64,000 bases of DNA from Xiamenia xianingshaonis (GCF_017945865.1 NZ_CP072829.1:1550001-1614000), one strand, 5' to 3'. Positions 52,302 through 61,817 are shown, counted from the stretch's first letter. Notes: generated from the sequence alone by a model not told the origin. Program-made: numbers and translations.

Positions 52302-53507
52302 CTACGCCGCCTGTTCGCCCTCTTCGGCAGGGGCCTCGCCACCTTCGCCGTCCGAGAAGTTGGCCATGTGCTCGTCATACGTCTCGCTGAACGAATAGTT
52401 CCAGTCGCCCTGCCCGTCAGACTCGAAGTAGAAGAAATAGTAGGTGCCCAGCGCGGCCTCGTCAGGGTGGCACACAGCCTCCATGCACGAAAGGCTCGGA
52501 TTGCAGATGGGCGTGGGAGGCAGGCCGTCATTCACGTAGGTGCTGTACGGCGTTTCGGCATGCACCTCTTCGGCCGTGGGATCATGCCCGACCTCGTAGG
52601 CGGTCGTCGCATCGCTTTCCAGGCGGCCCCACTCCGGGTCGGTCAGGCGGTTCCAGAACACGGCGGACACCTGCTTGCGCACTGCCTCGTCGCCGTTTGC
52701 TTCTTTCTCGACGATGCTTGCAAGCTTGACCACGTCGTAGAACGTGTAGCCCTGCGACTCAGGATACGACAGGTCGAGGTTGGCGACTTCCACCCCAAAC
52801 TGGTCAAGCATCTGGCGAATGACCGTGTCGGCCGTCGCGTCGGCGGTCACCTCATACGTCTTCGGAAACAGGAAGCCCTCAAGGCTGTTTTCGCCCACGT
52901 CTTTCAAGAAGGCATAGTCGCCCGCATACACGCTGGCATTGGACGCGGCCTTCGTGAAGTCCTCAGCCGTGATGCGGCCTTCCGTGAACTCGGCCACCGC
53001 CTCGGCGATGGATGCAATGGTGGATCCTTCGGGAATGGTCAGCGCGTTTCCCATGCCCGGACCGGTTTCCAGCGTCGCGATGATCTGGTCGACGCTCGTG
53101 CCGCCCTGGATGGAATACGTGCCCGGCTTCAAGCGGTCGGCCACGCCCAGCTCGTTCACGCGGTTCGTGAAATCGCCGGCATTGGAAATGACCCGCGCCG
53201 AAAGCAGAATGTCGGCAATGCCGGACGCGTCGGTACCCTCGGGGATGGTCACCGTAGCTTCTTCGCCAGCCCCAATGGTAGCAACGCTTTCCGGCGCCCA
53301 ACCCTTGAAGATGACGCTTGCGCCCCACCCTATGACGACCAAGCAGACAACGGCCAAAACAGCAGCAATGACGACCGGGGCCTTCGACCGCTTCGGGCGG
53401 ATGAGGCTCGTGTCGTAGGTACGGAATTCACGGTCTCCTTTGGCATGGGCGGCACGGGCTTGGCGCGTCGGCCTCTGCGAATACGTCACGTTCTTCCGGG
53501 GTGTCAT
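52302..53507 (-). CDS. mltG: endolytic murein transglycosylase MltG
   Basis: A 401-residue membrane protein. A basic cytosolic tail is followed by one helix (VVIAAVLAVVCLVVIGWGAS, residues about 45-65), a LysM-like region, and the YceG core with LEGFLFPKTYEV, catalytic Glu in ASIVEKEA, and YVNDGLPPTPICNP. It cuts nascent glycan strands and sets their length. It overlaps ruvX by four bases. Confidence 0.93.
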   Translation of the reverse strand: MTPRKNVTYSQRPTRQARAAHAKGDREFRTYDTSLIRPKRSKAPVVIAAVLAVVCLVVIGWGASVIFKGWAPESVATIGAGEEATVTIPEGTDASGIADILLSARVISNAGDFTNRVNELGVADRLKPGTYSIQGGTSVDQIIATLETGPGMGNALTIPEGSTIASIAEAVAEFTEGRITAEDFTKAASNASVYAGDYAFLKDVGENSLEGFLFPKTYEVTADATADTVIRQMLDQFGVEVANLDLSYPESQGYTFYDVVKLASIVEKEANGDEAVRKQVSAVFWNRLTDPEWGRLESDATTAYEVGHDPTAEEVHAETPYSTYVNDGLPPTPICNPSLSCMEAVCHPDEAALGTYYFFYFESDGQGDWNYSFSETYDEHMANFSDGEGGEAPAEEGEQAA

Positions 53508-53941
53508 AAGCTTGAAAGGTCCTTTTCCTCATTGCGGCGCAAATCGAGCCACGCCTGCAGGAATATACTGGCGGCTATCATATCCACTTTTCCGCGCATC
53601 TCCCGTTCAGAGCAACCCTTTTCACGCAAAATACGTTTGGCCTCAACCGAGCTGAGGCGCTCGTCGGCGAAATATAAGGGCAGGTCAGCCGCTTTTGACA
53701 CGGCTTGCGCCACCTCGCGAACGCGGTGCGCCTGAGGCCCTTCCGACCCGTCGAGCGAACGCGGCAGCCCGCAGAGAAGCGCTTCGGGCTCCCAGTCTTG
53801 CAGCACGCGCCGCCACGGCTTCGCACCGTGCTCGACCTCGGACGCCGGCAGCACGCACACGGGCGTGGCGACGCGGGCGGCAGGGTCGCTGATCGCGACC
53901 CCGATGCGGGTCTCACCGATGTCAAGGGCCATCACGCGCAT
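53504..53941 (-). CDS. ruvX: YqgF/RuvX-type Holliday junction resolvase or pre-16S rRNA nuclease
   Basis: A 145-residue RNase H-like protein: MALDIGETRIGVAISDP with the first catalytic Asp, CGLPRSLDGSEG, and DERLSSVEA with the later acidic residues and DMIAA at the end. YqgF matures the 16S 5' end in E. coli, and relatives cut Holliday junctions. It lies between alaS and mltG in standard order. Confidence 0.93.
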   Translation of the reverse strand: MRVMALDIGETRIGVAISDPAARVATPVCVLPASEVEHGAKPWRRVLQDWEPEALLCGLPRSLDGSEGPQAHRVREVAQAVSKAADLPLYFADERLSSVEAKRILREKGCSEREMRGKVDMIAASIFLQAWLDLRRNEEKDLSSL

Positions 53942-53957
53942 GGCAGCGTCCTTTCAC

Positions 53958-53991
53958 GAAAACGAGCCAAAGCCTGCTTCGGCCTTGGCTC
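53958..53991 (-). terminator. terminator of alaS
   Basis: Stem GAGCCAAGGCC / GGCTTTGGCTC with a short loop, followed by GTTTTCG on the minus strand, between the alaS stop and ruvX. Confidence 0.68.
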
Positions 53992-54132
53992 GCCAATAAT
54001 CCCTGTTCACGCGGCACACGCAGGTCGTGCCACAGCTGCAGCATGCAGGCCGTCGCCAGCCCTTGCGCCACCCGCCCCAAGTTGCAGGCTCAGAACAAGA
54101 CGGCCTTGATCGGCGCTAGAGCCTTTCGCCTG

Positions 54133-56769
54133 CTACAGCAGCATGTCGCGGGCCGTCTGCAAGGCCGCCTTGACGCCCGAAGCGTCTTTGCCGCCCGCTT
54201 GGGCCATGGTCGGCTTGCCGCCGCCGCCGCCCTTCACCGCCGGCGCAATGGCCTTGATGACAGAGCCAGCGTCGAAGCCCGCCTCCACTGCCTCGGGCGT
54301 GCCAGCCGCCAGCAGGATGGGCCGGTCGTCTTTCACCGACGCAAACACAACGGCGCCGAGATGCTCCACGCGAGCCCGCGCAAGGTCCCAGCCGTTGCGC
54401 AGCTGGCCGGCGTCGAAGCCGTCGACCTCGGCAATGAGCACCCGGTAGCCCTGCTTGCTTTCCGCCACGTAATCGAACAGCTTCGCAAGGTCGTTCGCAG
54501 CCATCGTTTCGCGGTTGAACTTCATCTTCGCGTTGAGGTCCTTGAGCTGCCTGACGTTGGCCGCCGCGCGCTCGGACACGTCGAACATCGGCACGCCGAG
54601 CGAAGAAGCCGTCTCCTTCAGCTCCGCCTCGATGGAATTCGCGTAGGCCAGCGCGTCGAAGCTCGTCACGGCCTCGATGCGGCGCAGGTTCGCGCCGACG
54701 CTCGTCTCGGTCGTGATCTTCACGAAACCGATCTCGCTCGTCGCGCCCACGTGCGTGCCGCCGCACAGCTCCGTCGAGAAGCCCTCGATGTCGAGCACGC
54801 GCACAATTTCGCCGTACTTTTCGCCGAACAGCGCCATGACGCCCTTCTTGCGAGCCTCGTCGAGCGACGTTTCGTAATAGGTGACGAGGTGGTTTTCCAT
54901 GATCTTCTCGTTGGCCAGGCACTCCACCTCGCGGATCTGCTCGGGAGCCACCGCCTCGTAATGGGTGAAGTCGAAACGCAGGCGGTTGGGGGCCACGAGC
55001 GATCCGGCCTGCTTCACATGGTCGCCGAGCACCTTGCGCAACGCCCAGTGCAGAATGTGCGTGGCGGTGTGGTTGCGGCAAATGCGGGCGCGACGCGCCG
55101 CGTCGATGGTCGCGTGCACGTCCTGGCCGGTGACGAACCGCCCGTTTTCCACGACGACCGTGTGCGCGATAAGGCCCTTTTCGGGCTCCTGGGTGTCGGT
55201 GACGCGAGCCGCGGCGTCGGGCGTCTCCAGGCAGCCGATGTCGCCCACCTGGCCACCTTTCTCGGCGTAAAACGGCGTGCGGGTCAGCACGATGCGGCCT
55301 TCGTCGCCCGCCTCAAGCGCGTCGACAAGCTCGCCGTCCCGCACGAGCGCCACGATGCGGGCGTCGGCCTCGACGTTTTCGTACCCCAAGAACTCGGTGG
55401 GGCCGGTGGCGTCGAGCACGTCGCTCATCACGCCGCCGTAGGTCGACCAGGCCGCCTCGGCGTCTTTCGTGTTGGCCGCGCGGGCGCGCTCGCGCTGTTC
55501 GTTCATGCAGACCTCGAACCCGTCCAGATCGACCTGGATGCCGCGCTCGTCGGCAAGCTCGCTCGTGATCTCGACCGGGAAGCCGTAGGTGTCATGCAGG
55601 ATGAACGCCTGCTCGCCCGGCAGCACCGTGCCTTCAAGCTGGGCCAGCGCCTCGTCCAAAAACGCCCGGCCCTGGCGTAAGTTCGCGCCAAAGCGCTCTT
55701 CTTCGGACAGGATGACGCGACGGGCAAGCTCGCGGTTCTCGACGATCTCGGGGTACACGTGGCCCATGAGGCGCACGATCTCGTCAACGTATTCGTTCAG
55801 GAAAGGCTTGTCCAAGCCGAGCAGGTGCCCCTTCATGACGGCGCGGCGCAGCAGGCGGCGCAGCACGTAGCCGCGGCCTTCGTTGGACGGCAGGATGCCG
55901 TCGGCGATCATGAACGTGACCGCACGGCTGTGATCAGCCATGATGCGCAGCGAAAGATCGGTGGCGCCGTCGTCGCCGTACACGGTGCCGGTCAGGCGCT
56001 CGCCGACGCTCACAAGCGAGCGCAGCACGTCGGTCTCGTAGTTGGACTGCACGCCCTGCATGATGGCGGCAATGCGCTCCAAGCCCATGCCGGTGTCGAT
56101 GTTTTTCTTCGGCAGCGGCGCCAGCGTGCCGTCTTCCTGGCCGTCGTATTGGGTGAACACGCAGTTCCAGTATTCCAGAAAGCGGTCGCAGTCGCAGCCC
56201 GGCGCGCAGTCAGGGCTGCCGCAGCCGAACTCTTCGCCCTGGTCGAAGTAGATTTCCGAGCAGGGGCCGCACGGGCCGGTGGGGCCGGCGCGCCAGAAGT
56301 TGTCGTCTTCGCCCAGCTTGGAAATGTGGTTTTCGGGCACGCCGAGGGCCTTCCAGATCTCGATGGTCTCGTCGTCGTCCTCGAACACGGTGAAGTACAG
56401 GCGCTCGGCCGGCAGGCCCAGCACCTCGGTGGAGAACTCGTAGGCCCATGCGCACATCTCTTCTTTGAAGTACTCGCCGAAGCTGAAGTTGCCGAGCATC
56501 TCGAAGAAGCTCAGGTGGCGCCCGGTGGTGCCGATGATGTCGATGTCGTTGGTGCGCACGCACTTCTGGACCGTCGTTGTGCCGATATAGGGCGCTTCCA
56601 GGTGCTTCTGCTGCAGGAAGTAAGGCTTGAACTGCACCATGCCCGCGCTGGTGAGCAACAGCGAAGGATCGTCGGGGATAAGCGACGAAGAAGGCATGCG
56701 CTTGCATCCCTTCTCTTCAAAGAACGACAGGTATTTCTCGCGGATTTCCGCGGTGGTCATGTACTGCAT
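54133..56769 (-). CDS. alaS: alanyl-tRNA synthetase
   Basis: An 878-residue class II synthetase. It begins MQYMTTAEIREKYLSFFEEK, with motif 1/2 in SLLLTSAGMVQFKPYFL and the catalytic domain, the HNHTATHILHWALR-like editing motif (RNHTATHILHWALR, residues about 555-570), CGGTHVGATSEIG with zinc ligands, and the C-Ala domain ending in a Gly/Lys-rich GGGGGKPTMAQAGG loop. AAGGGAGCTC precedes the ATG at 56769. Confidence 0.96.
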   Translation of the reverse strand: MQYMTTAEIREKYLSFFEEKGCKRMPSSSLIPDDPSLLLTSAGMVQFKPYFLQQKHLEAPYIGTTTVQKCVRTNDIDIIGTTGRHLSFFEMLGNFSFGEYFKEEMCAWAYEFSTEVLGLPAERLYFTVFEDDDETIEIWKALGVPENHISKLGEDDNFWRAGPTGPCGPCSEIYFDQGEEFGCGSPDCAPGCDCDRFLEYWNCVFTQYDGQEDGTLAPLPKKNIDTGMGLERIAAIMQGVQSNYETDVLRSLVSVGERLTGTVYGDDGATDLSLRIMADHSRAVTFMIADGILPSNEGRGYVLRRLLRRAVMKGHLLGLDKPFLNEYVDEIVRLMGHVYPEIVENRELARRVILSEEERFGANLRQGRAFLDEALAQLEGTVLPGEQAFILHDTYGFPVEITSELADERGIQVDLDGFEVCMNEQRERARAANTKDAEAAWSTYGGVMSDVLDATGPTEFLGYENVEADARIVALVRDGELVDALEAGDEGRIVLTRTPFYAEKGGQVGDIGCLETPDAAARVTDTQEPEKGLIAHTVVVENGRFVTGQDVHATIDAARRARICRNHTATHILHWALRKVLGDHVKQAGSLVAPNRLRFDFTHYEAVAPEQIREVECLANEKIMENHLVTYYETSLDEARKKGVMALFGEKYGEIVRVLDIEGFSTELCGGTHVGATSEIGFVKITTETSVGANLRRIEAVTSFDALAYANSIEAELKETASSLGVPMFDVSERAAANVRQLKDLNAKMKFNRETMAANDLAKLFDYVAESKQGYRVLIAEVDGFDAGQLRNGWDLARARVEHLGAVVFASVKDDRPILLAAGTPEAVEAGFDAGSVIKAIAPAVKGGGGGKPTMAQAGGKDASGVKAALQTARDMLL

Positions 56770-56803
56770 GAGCTCCCTTTACCTCTTCCCTAGTAATGCG
56801 TTT

Positions 56804-56829
56804 CGTGCCCCGGACAATGCCGGGGCACG
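56804..56829. terminator. hairpin between the AI-2E family gene and alaS
   Basis: A perfect 10-bp stem (CGTGCCCCGG / CCGGGGCACG) with loop ACAATG. No T run follows on the minus strand, so it may be an attenuator or RNA-stability element. Confidence 0.5.
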
Positions 56830-56860
56830 CTTCAACCTTGCTGATCGACGGCGGTTGCGC

Positions 56861-58333
56861 CTAGACGTCCGGACCGTCCGAGTCGTCGTCCGAGCCGGAA
56901 CTTCCTTCCTGGTGGCGGAAACGCGCCGCGAGCGTCTGGCCAGCTTGCTGGTCTTGGCGCTTCTGCGGCGAAGCGCCTTCGTCCGCGCCCGAGACATGCA
57001 TCCCGACGCCCGTCGCATCCTCGATGGGATTGACGCCGCCTTTCTCGACGCGGCCCTTGAAGAACACGCCGGTCGTGGAAACGAGGCGCCGACCGGTAGA
57101 CTTCTCGAAATAATACACGAAAACCGACTTCGCGACGGCTACAAACGGAATCGAGGCCAACATGCCCACAAGGGACCCGGAAAGGCCGCTCATGGCGCCA
57201 CCGATGGCCGAGCCGGTCATGAGGGCAAGAAACGTCAACGCCGGATGCACGTCGACCGATTCCGACATGATCTTGGGCGAGACGAACGTGTAGACGATCT
57301 GCTGGATGATGATGGTGCCGACGAGCACGCCGATCGCCACCCACACGTTGACGAACAGGCCCACCACGGCGGCAAGCGCCCCGCCAAGCCACGGCCCGAT
57401 GATGGGAATGATGTTGAGCACGCCGGCGATGACGCCTAGTGCAACGGCGTTGGGAAGCTTGAGGGCGGCGAACAAGACGATGCACCCCGCGCCGATGATG
57501 CCGCACTGCAAAAGCGTTCCTTTGATGTAGCCGCCCATGACGCGCGTGACGGTCAGGTACAGCATCGTGAGCGCCTCTTCATGCCGCGGGCCGCCGATGC
57601 GCTTGACCTCGCGCCCGATGGCCGGCAGGTCGATAAGGATCCAAAAGGCGATGACCAGGGCGAACCCTAAAGCCACGAACGTGTTCGCCACGCCGCTGCC
57701 GATGGCCACCACGCTGTTGGCGCTCTGCTGCGCAAAGCCCGACACCCAAACGACCAGGCCGTTCATGGCGTCGGTGAGGTATTGCTGCACCTGGAAGTTC
57801 GACAGCACGTCGGCATAGCGGACGTACAGATCGCCGGCCCAGGCGGCTATGTCTTTGACGTAGCCCGGAATGGACTGGATGAGGTTTTGGAACTGGTCGC
57901 CTACGCCGAACATGGGCGAGAAGAGCACCAGCCCCAAAAGCGCGAGCACGACCACCATGGCAACGTAGGCCACGGCGGTGCCGATGACGCGGGAGACGCC
58001 GCGCGCCTCCAGGCCGTTCACGACGCCGCGCAGACAGAAGATGATGATGACCGTCCACAGAATGATGCCGATGGGCACCGAAAGGATGTTGAGCAGATAG
58101 ATGCCCACGCCGGTGAGCACGCATGCGCCGATGACGGCCCAGATGGCGTATGCGGCGGACTTGACGCGCATGTCGCGCTGCCGCCGGCGCTCGTCGGCCT
58201 CGGGCGCGCAAGCAACGCCAAGAGCCGACGGTTCGGACGCGACCGAAACAAGGGAAGACCCCGCAGGCGTGCCTGCGAGATCTTCCGACAAGGCTTCATT
58301 GTCACGGGCATGGGGCGTTTTGGACGCATTCAC
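56861..58333 (-). CDS. AI-2E family membrane transporter
   Basis: A 490-residue protein of the AI-2E/PerM family: eight predicted helices, with the family block LGVIAGVLNIIPIIGPWLGG near residue 300 and FVSPKIMSESVDVHPALTFL. The acidic tail (EGSSGSDDDSDGPDV) is likely disordered. The start is uncertain: a GTG at 58333 follows GGCGGTGA; an ATG six codons earlier has no ribosome site. Substrate unknown; some relatives export small molecules or act as sodium/proton antiporters. Confidence 0.85.
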   Translation of the reverse strand: MNASKTPHARDNEALSEDLAGTPAGSSLVSVASEPSALGVACAPEADERRRQRDMRVKSAAYAIWAVIGACVLTGVGIYLLNILSVPIGIILWTVIIIFCLRGVVNGLEARGVSRVIGTAVAYVAMVVVLALLGLVLFSPMFGVGDQFQNLIQSIPGYVKDIAAWAGDLYVRYADVLSNFQVQQYLTDAMNGLVVWVSGFAQQSANSVVAIGSGVANTFVALGFALVIAFWILIDLPAIGREVKRIGGPRHEEALTMLYLTVTRVMGGYIKGTLLQCGIIGAGCIVLFAALKLPNAVALGVIAGVLNIIPIIGPWLGGALAAVVGLFVNVWVAIGVLVGTIIIQQIVYTFVSPKIMSESVDVHPALTFLALMTGSAIGGAMSGLSGSLVGMLASIPFVAVAKSVFVYYFEKSTGRRLVSTTGVFFKGRVEKGGVNPIEDATGVGMHVSGADEGASPQKRQDQQAGQTLAARFRHQEGSSGSDDDSDGPDV

Positions 58334-58363
58334 GGAATCACCGCCTGGCATCGAAAAGCACGA

Positions 58364-59104
58364 TTAGTTGCGAACAGCGCCGCCGGCGTCTTGCCCGACG
58401 ACGGATCCAGCGTCCTGGTCGACGCTGGCAGCCACGGCGTTCAGCACGTTGCCGGCAGTCTCGTTGGCGACGCTGACGGCAGCGCGGCGGGCCTGGGCCT
58501 TTTCTTCAGACTCGGCCTTCTGCTCCTCGCGAGCCTCGCGCGCGTCGTTCATGGCGTCCTGCGCGGCGTCGCGCACGGTTTCCGCCGTCGAGCGGACCGC
58601 GTCCGTGGCGGTCTGGGCGGCGCGGACGGCGGCTTCGCGGGTGGTCTTCGACGCATCGGCCTTCGCGCTGCCTGCCGCGACCGACGCATCGGAGGCCCGC
58701 TTGGACTTGAACGCGTTGCGCACCCGGGACGTCACGTTGTTCACCAGCTCCATCGGGGCGTTCGTGACGTTGTCGACGGTTTCGACGGCCGACGACACCG
58801 AATCGGTGATGTCGGTCACGTCTTCGAGGATCTGGTCGACGCGCATCAGCTCCAAATTCGCCGCGTCCACCGTGAGCGACACGCGATCGACAAGCGGATC
58901 GATCTTCGCCACCGCCGGCTTGATCTGCTCGGTCAGCTCGGCAACGTTTTTCAGCGTCGGTTCCAGCTGCTCTTTCATCTCGTCGACGGTCGTGCGCGTC
59001 TTGCGGATGGTCATGGCAAGCTCGACGACAAACCACACCAGCGCACACCCCACCAGGATATAGACGATGGGCAAAACGATGCCGATGACTCCATTGATGT
59101 CCAT
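58364..59104 (-). CDS. DUF948-like membrane protein with coiled coil
   Basis: A 246-residue protein. One N-terminal helix (IGIVLPIVYILVGCALVWFV) is followed by a long amphipathic region (TRTTVDEMKEQLEPTLKNVA...) and a charged Ala/Glu tail. This layout and the position between rarA and alaS match the actinobacterial DUF948 family of unknown function. The ATG at 59104 follows AGGAGG. Confidence 0.75.
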   Translation of the reverse strand: MDINGVIGIVLPIVYILVGCALVWFVVELAMTIRKTRTTVDEMKEQLEPTLKNVAELTEQIKPAVAKIDPLVDRVSLTVDAANLELMRVDQILEDVTDITDSVSSAVETVDNVTNAPMELVNNVTSRVRNAFKSKRASDASVAAGSAKADASKTTREAAVRAAQTATDAVRSTAETVRDAAQDAMNDAREAREEQKAESEEKAQARRAAVSVANETAGNVLNAVAASVDQDAGSVVGQDAGGAVRN

Positions 59105-59132
59105 AAGGGCGCCTCCTGTTCTAAAGGTCTCC

Positions 59133-59138
59133 ACTATA
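59133..59138 (-). promoter_or_regulatory. -10 element of the DUF948 gene
   Basis: Minus-strand TATAGT about 30 bases before the start, giving a leader of about 23 bases. The -35 (TATAGA/TTATAG) is poor. Confidence 0.4.
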
Positions 59139-59244
59139 ACACTGGCGCGATTATTCTATAAGCGCCCTCATGCGAATTCACTTCAGAGGCACGAGGGGTC
59201 AACGATCCGTTGCCGCCTTGAGAGGCGAAGGTTTCGCGGCCCGC

Positions 59245-60558
59245 TCAACGGCCCTTCCGGTCGCGCGAGGCGGCTTCGGTGCGAAAGGCTTCCCAGCCGC
59301 GCTCGGTGGGCTTGAAGAAGCAGCCGCGCTCAAGGCCGTCGGGCAGGTACTGCTGGTCGACCCAGCCGGATGGATAGCTGTGCGGATAGCGGTAGGCTCC
59401 GTAGTTCTCCGAGCCGGGGCGGTGGCGGTCGCGCAGGTGGTCGGGCACGGCGCGGGCGGGGCCCTTGCGCACCTCGGCCAGGGCGGCGTCGATGCCGGCC
59501 TCGGCGGCGTTGGACTTCGGCGCCAGGGCCAGGTAGACGGCGGCCTGGGCCAAGTTGATGCGGCATTCGGGGTACCCGATGACCTCGGCGGCCTTGAATG
59601 CGGCCTCGGCCACCAGCAGCGCCTGCGGATCGGCGTTGCCGACGTCTTCGGATGCGGCGATGAACATGCGCCGCGCGATGAACTTCGGATCCTCGCCGCC
59701 GTCGATCATGCGGGCGAGCCAATACAGGGCGGCGTCCGGGTCGGACCCGCGCATGGACTTGATGAACGCCGAAATGACGTCGTAGTGCATGTCCTTGTTC
59801 TTGTCGTAGGCAAGCGCCCGGTGCGGCGTGGCAGCGCGCACGACGGCCTCGTCGATGAGGGCGGGCGCTTCGGGCGTTCCCGGCGCCACCATGCCGGCGG
59901 CAAGCTCCAGCGTGGTAAGCGCTCCGCGCCCGTCGCCCCCGGCAAGCAGCACGATGGCGTCGCGGGCCGCCTCGTCAAGCCGGTAGGCGCCGGCGAGGCC
60001 GCGCTCGTCGGAAAGCGCACAGTCGATGAGCCTCGCCTCGTCCTCGTCGGACAGGCTGTGCAGCTCCACCACGCGCGAGCGGCTGATGAGCGCCGAGTTC
60101 ACTTCAAAGAAGGGGTTTTCGGTGGTGGCGCCCACGAGCACGACGACGCGGTCTTCCACCGCATGCAGCAGCGCGTCTTGCTGGCTGCGGTTGAAGCGGT
60201 GGATTTCGTCGACAAACAAGATGGTGCGGCGCCCTTCGTAGGCAAGCCGTTTTTCGGCGCTGGAAATTTCGCGACGCAGGTCGGACACGGTGCCCCCGAT
60301 GGCCGACACCTCGACGAAGGCGGCCTTCGTGGATTCAGCGATGACGTGCGCTATGGACGTTTTGCCCGTGCCGGCCGGTCCGAACAGGATGACCGAGCTG
60401 AGCGTGTCGTTTTCAATGGCGCAGCGCAGCCACGACCCCTCCCCGACCGCGTCTTTCTGGCCCACCACTTCATCCAACGTGCGCGGGCGCATGCGCACGG
60501 CCAGCGGGGCAACTTTGCTGCGCTGCTCGTTTTCCAGTGCTGTAAAAAGCGTTTCCAT
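59245..60558 (-). CDS. rarA: replication-associated recombination ATPase RarA/MgsA
   Basis: A 437-residue AAA+ protein: MRPRTLDEVVGQ, Walker A GPAGTGKTS, Walker B ILFVDEIHRFN, sensor GATTENPFFEVNSALISR, and the C-terminal MgsA domain (SAFIKSMRGSDPDAALYWLA, SYPSGWVDQQYLP). It acts at stalled replication forks. The ATG at 60558 has no ribosome site and lies 7 bases past a -10 box, so the mRNA may be leaderless. Confidence 0.93.
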   Translation of the reverse strand: METLFTALENEQRSKVAPLAVRMRPRTLDEVVGQKDAVGEGSWLRCAIENDTLSSVILFGPAGTGKTSIAHVIAESTKAAFVEVSAIGGTVSDLRREISSAEKRLAYEGRRTILFVDEIHRFNRSQQDALLHAVEDRVVVLVGATTENPFFEVNSALISRSRVVELHSLSDEDEARLIDCALSDERGLAGAYRLDEAARDAIVLLAGGDGRGALTTLELAAGMVAPGTPEAPALIDEAVVRAATPHRALAYDKNKDMHYDVISAFIKSMRGSDPDAALYWLARMIDGGEDPKFIARRMFIAASEDVGNADPQALLVAEAAFKAAEVIGYPECRINLAQAAVYLALAPKSNAAEAGIDAALAEVRKGPARAVPDHLRDRHRPGSENYGAYRYPHSYPSGWVDQQYLPDGLERGCFFKPTERGWEAFRTEAASRDRKGR

Positions 60559-60564
60559 AGTTTC

Positions 60565-60570
60565 ATGATA
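60565..60570 (-). promoter_or_regulatory. -10 element of rarA, leaderless arrangement
   Basis: TATCAT on the minus strand is followed by six bases and then the rarA ATG, so the start codon coincides with the expected transcript start. The -35 is weak. Confidence 0.45.
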
Positions 60571-60679
60571 CCATGCGAACACCTGTTTGCAGTCCCCTTC
60601 GCAAAACCTCTACGAGCTGCGGCCGAACGGCCTGCTCGAACGGGGAGCTGCAACACCGAAAATAGCGGTTTGTCAAGCC

Positions 60680-60707
60680 TTGACCTGAACCTTGTGTGCC
60701 CTATACT
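60680..60707 (+). promoter_or_regulatory. promoter of the 6S-like RNA
   Basis: -35 TTGACC (60680-60685), 16-base spacer, -10 TATACT (60702-60707). Transcription would start near 60713-60715, exactly where the closing stem of the RNA begins. Confidence 0.7.
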
Positions 60708-60713
60708 CAATGT

Positions 60714-60887
60714 CAGGTCCCACCCTTGTTGTCATACTTTTGCGATGGACCGATGCACGAACTAGAGGGAGCTTTAGACGCGTGTGAAATGGGGATTCGC
60801 GTCCGTTGATGCGAAAGCCAGGAAGCCCGCTGCGAGCACCCACCTTTTGAGGTGGGTTCATCCTTCTGGCCAGGGGTGGGGCTTTTT
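60714..60887 (+). ncRNA. ssrS: probable 6S RNA
   Basis: A 175-base intergenic RNA with its own promoter and a 3' T tract (60883-60887). The first 13 bases (AGGTCCCACCCTTG) pair with CAGGGGTGGGGCT at the 3' end into a long closing stem. The middle has an apical hairpin (TTCGCGT / ATGCGAA) and, on the 3' side, a small CCCACCT/AGGTGGG hairpin, as in the central bubble of 6S RNAs. In Bacillus a 6S gene also lies near the rarA homologue. 6S RNA binds housekeeping RNA polymerase as an open-promoter mimic. No covariance search was run. Confidence 0.72.
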
Positions 60888-61002
60888 CGCGCGTCCGTTT
60901 CGCTTTGTTGCTCAAATGATACGATCAGACGCCTCTCCCCATGGCAAAGACCGCAGCAAAACTGCTATTATCTGAGACGTACTCCTGTTGAAAGGATATA
61001 CC

Positions 61003-61740
61003 ATGGGCAAGAATCAGTCTGCATCGCTGCACCGCACCCTTCCCACCCTGGCCTTGAGCGCCCTTTTGGGCGTCGTCGTGATGACGCCGGCGGCCGGCTG
61101 CGCCTCCGGCGCCGACAACAGCGGTTCGACCGGCGGGAACGCTCCCGCCGAAGCGCAGCAAAAACCCGCTTCTGACCAGCAGCAAGACAGCGCATCGGCA
61201 ACCGACCAGAACACGCAGGAGCGTGCGGCAACCGGCGCCGACGACAAGAGCATGAAGGACGCGGGCAACGCGCAGGGCGCCGACGGCATCATGAGCCAAG
61301 ACGAGGCGCTTGACGTGGCGCTCGCAGAAGTCGGCCTCACCGCCGCAGACGTGACGGTCACGAAAAACGCGCTGGAAGTCGACGACGGCATTGAGACGTA
61401 CGACATCGAATTCGCCTCGCAAACGGACCAATTCGACTTCACCATCAACGCCAAGACCGGCGCGGTGTTGGAGCGGAAGGTCGAAGCGGTTTCGACCACG
61501 AGCGGCAACGTGGCCGATGCCATCCCCGAAGATGAGGCGAAGACCATCGCAGCCGAACGCGCCGGCGTGCCGGAAGGTAGCGCCACGTTCACCGAGGTCA
61601 AGCTGGAACAAGACGACGGCGTCGCCGTGTACGACATAACGCTGACGGACGGCACGACGAAATACGAATGCACCCTCGACGCCAAGTCGGGCCAGGTCAT
61701 CGACTTTTCAAGCGAAGCGATCCAGGGAAGCGCCAGCTAG
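61003..61740 (+). CDS. PepSY-domain lipoprotein
   Basis: A 245-residue protein: a signal peptide with lipobox-like TPAAGC (Cys at about residue 33), a Gln/Ala/Ser-rich linker, then two PepSY-type repeats (SQDEALDVALAEVGLTAADV ... YDIEFASQTDQFDFTIN ... and IPEDEAKTIAAERAGV ... YECTLDAKSGQVIDF). PepSY proteins may inhibit peptidases or bind the cell envelope. AAAGGA precedes the ATG. It is monocistronic with a strong terminator. Confidence 0.85.
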   Translation: MGKNQSASLHRTLPTLALSALLGVVVMTPAAGCASGADNSGSTGGNAPAEAQQKPASDQQQDSASATDQNTQERAATGADDKSMKDAGNAQGADGIMSQDEALDVALAEVGLTAADVTVTKNALEVDDGIETYDIEFASQTDQFDFTINAKTGAVLERKVEAVSTTSGNVADAIPEDEAKTIAAERAGVPEGSATFTEVKLEQDDGVAVYDITLTDGTTKYECTLDAKSGQVIDFSSEAIQGSAS

Positions 61741-61758
61741 CAGCACCGCCAGCCTTGA

Positions 61759-61817
61759 CGCAAACGGAGCGCCAGGAATGTTGCCTTATGGTAACATTCC
61801 TGGCGCTCCTGCGTTTT
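61759..61817. terminator. long bidirectional terminator
   Basis: Stem GGAGCGCCAGGAATGTT / AACATTCCTGGCGCTCC (17 bp, perfect) with further pairing of ACGCA/TGCGT and a TTTT on the plus strand. It separates the convergent PepSY and YdcF-type genes. Confidence 0.88.
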
